Source: Streptomyces odontomachi (GTDB lineage: Bacteria; Actinomycetota; Actinomycetes; Streptomycetales; Streptomycetaceae). Taken from it: a stretch of DNA of 64,000 bases. Positions 61,412 to 64,000 of the stretch are shown piece by piece. The stretch is from NCBI RefSeq assembly GCF_024435355.1, contig NZ_JAMJWG010000003.1:62001-126000 (forward strand), given 5' to 3'. The notes below the pieces were generated by a model. That model made no database searches, was not told the origin of the DNA, and saw only the letters and a program-made list of their open reading frames with translations. The stretch's first letter is position 1. Each line of letters starts with the position of its first letter. The position numbers and the translations under genes were made by a program.

Positions 61412-61888
61412 ATGCGTTTGGGTATCACCGGCCACCGCGGCATGCCGGCTTCCAGCCAAGAACTGATTCGCACCGAATTGGCCAAGGTAGTGCAAGAACA
61501 CAACCCCAGCCAACTCGTCGGGGTCTCCTGTATCGCGGACGGACCAGATGCCTGGTTCGCGCAGGAGATTCTCGCGCATGGTGGACGGATTGAGGTGGTC
61601 GTTCCGGCCGAAGAGTATCGGGCAGGACTCCCCGAGGACCATCACGCTGTCTATGACGAACTGGTCGAGCATTCCGGCAAGGTTCATTCGACCGGCATGA
61701 AGGCATCCACGTCCGAGGCGCACCAGGCAGGCAGTGAACTCCTGGTCAACCTGGTGGACGAACTCGTCGCGGTCTGGGACGGACTACCGGCCCGAGGGTA
61801 CGGCGGGACGGCCGACGTGGTGGCCTACGCCCGCCAGACCGGCGTACCGGTCAGGGTGATCTGGCCGGAAGGAGCATCCCGCGATTGA
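61412..61888 (+). CDS. SLOG/LOG-fold-like protein
   Basis: A 158-residue Rossmann-like protein. The N-terminus MRLGITGHRGM, the LVGVSCIADGPDAWFAQEIL segment and the VVPAEEYRAGLPED region match the cytoplasmic SLOG (YpsA/DprA-related) nucleotide-binding fold; VAVWDGLPARGYGGTADVVAYAR gives the C-terminal phosphate-binding Gly loop. SLOG proteins bind nucleotide-like ligands and some act as sensors in defence systems. Start ATG 61412 with AAAGGAAC upstream. Co-transcribed with the XRE regulator. No effector domain is fused, so an immune role is only a possibility. Confidence 0.75.
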   Translation: MRLGITGHRGMPASSQELIRTELAKVVQEHNPSQLVGVSCIADGPDAWFAQEILAHGGRIEVVVPAEEYRAGLPEDHHAVYDELVEHSGKVHSTGMKASTSEAHQAGSELLVNLVDELVAVWDGLPARGYGGTADVVAYARQTGVPVRVIWPEGASRD

Positions 61889-62155
61889 GCACTTCACGTT
61901 AACCGTTAACCGTCCTGTCGGTGGCATCGCCCAGCGACGCTTCCCCAGCACCACCATTCGACGATTTCTAAGGGATTTCAGAAATGCCGCACTCAATACC
62001 GTCAAATCATCGCCGTTCGTTCACGATATCTCACAGGAAATGTGAGCGGCACAGCGTGACTCGCGCTGCGCCCTCACCCCACATCAACCCCAGCAGTCGG
62101 CCCCCGTGACCCACATCCGGATCTCCCGGGCCGCTCAATAATCTCAGGAGCCCGG
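61889..62155. other. AT-richer intergenic region
   Basis: Contains the direct repeat CGTTAACCGTTAACCG (61897-61912), itself two GTTAAC palindromes, and a stretch near 61960-62040 much richer in A/T than the rest of the window. No gene seen. May mark the edge of the imported island. Confidence 0.5.
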
Positions 62156-62590
62156 ATGCTGCATTGGCACGGTTACCACTGGCAGGGGGCAGGCGCCGAG
62201 TTCGGACGGGAGTCCAACCGCCGCCCGGGCCCGGATCGCGGGGACCCGCACACCGAAGCCTTCATCGATTCCCGACTTCCCCCACTCCTCCTCGGCAACG
62301 CGCTCCTGCGAAGACCCGACCCCGGCTGTACCTGGACCGATCCGAAGGACGCCGTCGCCTGGCTCCGGATGCAGCACGAAGCCCATCCCCCGCCTCGCCG
62401 TTCGAACGGCATCACGCCGGGCCCGCCCCTCCATGACCGCGCCGCCCTTGCCGTCGGCCGTCTCGCCGACGGCTCCGAAGTCGTCTGGGCCCACTGGAAC
62501 GCCTCCGGCACCACGATGACGCACCACCTTGTCGTGTCCTGCCCGAGCAGGACCACGCCGCAGCACCCGTGCCCGGAACCGCCCGCCTGA
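62156..62590 (+). CDS. hypothetical protein
   Basis: A 144-residue protein, start ATG 62156, with an aromatic/His-rich N-terminus (MLHWHGYHWQGAG), a central DAVAWLRMQHEAHPPP and a beta segment AALAVGRLADGSEVVWAHW. It ends in a Pro/Ser-rich tail. Codon bias is consistent with coding. A long open frame runs on the opposite strand, so strand choice is not fully certain. Family not recognised. Confidence 0.5.
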   Translation: MLHWHGYHWQGAGAEFGRESNRRPGPDRGDPHTEAFIDSRLPPLLLGNALLRRPDPGCTWTDPKDAVAWLRMQHEAHPPPRRSNGITPGPPLHDRAALAVGRLADGSEVVWAHWNASGTTMTHHLVVSCPSRTTPQHPCPEPPA

Positions 62591-62662
62591 CCGGAAGGCA
62601 CCATTGCGTTGCGCGGGTCCAGGGCGACCCCGCGGCGCGCGGACCCGCTCAGGGCGGACCGC

Positions 62663-63685
62663 TCAGAAGCGTCCAGCCTGCGCATCCCGACGCCACACGG
62701 CCGGCGGCCTGCCGTAGCGGTGCTTGAACGCGCGGCTGAACGCCGCCTCTGACGTGTAGCCGACGTTCTCTCCGATGGTCCCGGCCGGAAGGGACGTGTT
62801 GTGGAGCAGGTCGGCGGCGGCGTCGAGGCGTACGTGTGCGAGGTACGTGGCCGGCGGTTTGCCGACCCGGGCGACGAACCGGGCGGCGAAGGCGGAGCGG
62901 GAGAGGCAGCACGCTCGGGCCAGTTCCTCGACTGTCCAGTCGTGGCCGGGGTCCCGATGGACGGCGCTCAGGGCCGGACCGATCTCGGGGTCGAGCGCGC
63001 CGGCGAGCCAGTTCGGCTCGGCGTCCGGGCCGGCAGCCCAGGCGCGCAGCACCTGGATGAAGAGCAGATCGAGGATGCGGGCGATCATCACCGCCGACCC
63101 CTGTGAGGGTGACTGCATCTCGATGAGGAGCATCCTGCGGGCCACTTCAAGGCCTTCGAGCGCTGGGCCGCGGGCGCCGCGCAGGATGATCACGGCGGGG
63201 AGGCTCGAGAGCAGATGGCTCGCCTGCGGGTCGCCGATCGTGAACGTTCCGGAGAGCCAGCGCGCCGACCGAGGTGCGGGTGCGTCGTGCTCGGATGCGT
63301 CGTGCCCGGACGCGCCGGCGCGCACGGTCGCGGGTGCGCGCTCGCCCGCGTCACCTGTGCGGTCGCCCATCGCGTCACCCACTCCGCCTATGTGGTGCGG
63401 ATCGCCGCGCGGGAGCAGGACGACATCGCCGTGACGCACGCGCTCGGCCTGCGGGGAGCCGTCCATCCGAACCACGACCTCGCCCTCGTCGACGATGTGC
63501 AGGGCGCCGATACCGGAGAAGCCGACCGGGAAGGTGCTCAGCGGACCGTAGGCGGCGATCCGCTCTCCGCCCAGACGGACGTTCCGCAGCAGTTCCGAGA
63601 GCAAGTCGTGCGGCTGACCACTCAGGTCAGGGCCGAGTGCCGCGTCCGCTGGACGATCGGCAAAGTCTCCCGGCGGGACGATCAT
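62663..63685 (-). CDS. AraC-family regulator with cupin-type sensor domain
   Basis: A 340-residue regulator. The N-terminal cupin_6 sensor (residues about 20-200) shows GALHIVDEGEVVVRMDG and HGDVVLLPRGDPHHIGG. The C-terminal AraC DNA-binding pair of helix-turn-helices (about 240-335) shows WTVEELARACCLSRSAFAARF and GENVGYTSEAAFSRAFKHRYG, ending PAVWRRDAQAGRF. The sensor has a Gly/Asp/Ala insertion (about 105-140). Start ATG 63685. It is divergent from an EthD-type gene, its likely target, with an inverted repeat at 63714 just upstream. Confidence 0.93.
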   Translation of the reverse strand: MIVPPGDFADRPADAALGPDLSGQPHDLLSELLRNVRLGGERIAAYGPLSTFPVGFSGIGALHIVDEGEVVVRMDGSPQAERVRHGDVVLLPRGDPHHIGGVGDAMGDRTGDAGERAPATVRAGASGHDASEHDAPAPRSARWLSGTFTIGDPQASHLLSSLPAVIILRGARGPALEGLEVARRMLLIEMQSPSQGSAVMIARILDLLFIQVLRAWAAGPDAEPNWLAGALDPEIGPALSAVHRDPGHDWTVEELARACCLSRSAFAARFVARVGKPPATYLAHVRLDAAADLLHNTSLPAGTIGENVGYTSEAAFSRAFKHRYGRPPAVWRRDAQAGRF

Positions 63686-63713
63686 GGTTGTCTTCCGTTC
63701 CTCCGCCTAAGTT

Positions 63714-63734
63714 CGAATCACAGCAAGTGATTCG
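63714..63734. promoter_or_regulatory. inverted repeat CGAATCAC-N5-GTGATTCG
   Basis: Perfect 8-bp arms (63714-63721 and 63727-63734) 29 bases upstream of the AraC-type start codon. Probable operator. Three copies of GCGTATCG at 63871, 63882 and 63896 near the divergent gene start may be further AraC-type half-sites. Confidence 0.65.
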
Positions 63735-63930
63735 TGCGGGCTCCGGGCCCACGCTGGGGCGCTCTGTCTACCACGTCGTTCGACGGGACACGGGGCGGCT
63801 GCGCGCCACCGGAAGTTCGTCCGACACCTCCGACACCTCCGACGCCACGTCAAGGTCGGGGTCCGCCCATGCGTATCGCATGCGTATCGACTCACGCGTA
63901 TCGACGAACAACGACGACCAGGAGCCATCC

Positions 63931-64000
63931 GTGACCGCGCAGAGCAACCCGACCAAGATCAGCTTTGTCTACTCCAACCCCACCGACCCGGAGGCGTTCG
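63931..64000 (+). CDS. EthD-family protein, cut by the window edge
   Basis: Only 23 codons are present. The start GTG 63931 has AGGAG seven bases upstream. The residues TKISFVYSNPTDPEAF match the first strand of the small ferredoxin-fold EthD family (about 100 residues, often linked to ether or aromatic degradation and polyketide tailoring). Divergent from the AraC regulator, which probably controls it. Identification rests on a short stretch. Confidence 0.6.
   Translation, partial: MTAQSNPTKISFVYSNPTDPEAF

Noticed and set aside
1..64000. tRNA, rRNA, phage integrase or IS transposase genes
   Set aside because: None could be recognised on either strand by eye.

Overview
The window is Streptomyces-type actinomycete chromosome. 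It shows very high GC with G/C-biased third codon positions, frequent GTG and some TTG starts, GGAGG-type ribosome sites, TTA leucine codons confined to a few genes, and typical streptomycete gene neighbourhoods: futalosine menaquinone genes, an XPB-type helicase next to a helicase-associated/WYL protein, and murQ next to an RpiR/MurR regulator. I see no tRNA, rRNA, IS element or CRISPR array.

Layout. 0.2-5.4 kb: an SMI1/KNR4 protein, an ABC-2 exporter (ATPase and permease), a DUF4097 protein, a HicB-like ribbon-helix-helix protein and a divergent ArsR-like regulator; the divergent region holds an array of TGGCGCCA-type palindromes. 5.6-11.7 kb: a WD40 protein, an Lrp/AsnC regulator divergent from an SMP-30 lactonase-NadE pair, and an MFS transporter. 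11.8-20.6 kb: a LamG remnant, a secreted SGNH esterase, a YesL-YesOPQ-like ABC uptake operon and a divergent YetA/PL26-like exo-rhamnogalacturonan lyase, together a pectin-utilisation locus. 20.6-21.3 kb: a 313-bp nested fold-back element plus common Streptomyces repeats. 21.3-25.6 kb: MFS, DUF2771, mqnB, mqnD, cold-shock protein. 26.3-33.5 kb: HAD phosphatase, membrane protein, helicase-associated/WYL protein, XPB helicase. 34-45 kb: HelD-type ATPase, a mycothiol-dependent maleylpyruvate isomerase-like protein, HD hydrolase, Cmx-type MFS, DUF4031, MurR-murQ, and MerR divergent from an aldo/keto reductase.

45.1-55.7 kb is the most interesting part: an eight-gene minus-strand operon encoding, in transcription order, a DRE-TIM aldolase, a haem-oxygenase-like diiron enzyme, a class IV aminotransferase, an ATP-grasp ligase, an MFS exporter, an M20 deacylase and two more ATP-grasp proteins. 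It has the logic of an NRPS-independent amino-acid/peptide natural-product pathway: build, oxidise, transaminate, ligate, export, deprotect. In-frame TTA codons in its first gene (three within 28 codons), its M20 gene and its last ligase imply bldA-dependent developmental control. I do not recognise it as a described cluster.

56-64 kb: a small zinc-ribbon protein, a peptidase E-like protein, a PL9-like pectate lyase whose operators match those at 17 kb, a TTA-containing XRE-regulator island with a SLOG-like protein, an orphan small protein, and an AraC regulator divergent from a partial EthD-family gene at the window edge.

Two themes cut across the window. GAAAGCGCTTAC-type operators join the 17-kb rhamnogalacturonan locus and the 57.6-kb pectate lyase into one apparent regulon with no LacI gene in view. 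Short tandem repeats (8, 13, 18, 19, 22 and 23 bp units, plus codon-repeat linkers inside proteins) are unusually common next to starts, stops and promoters.
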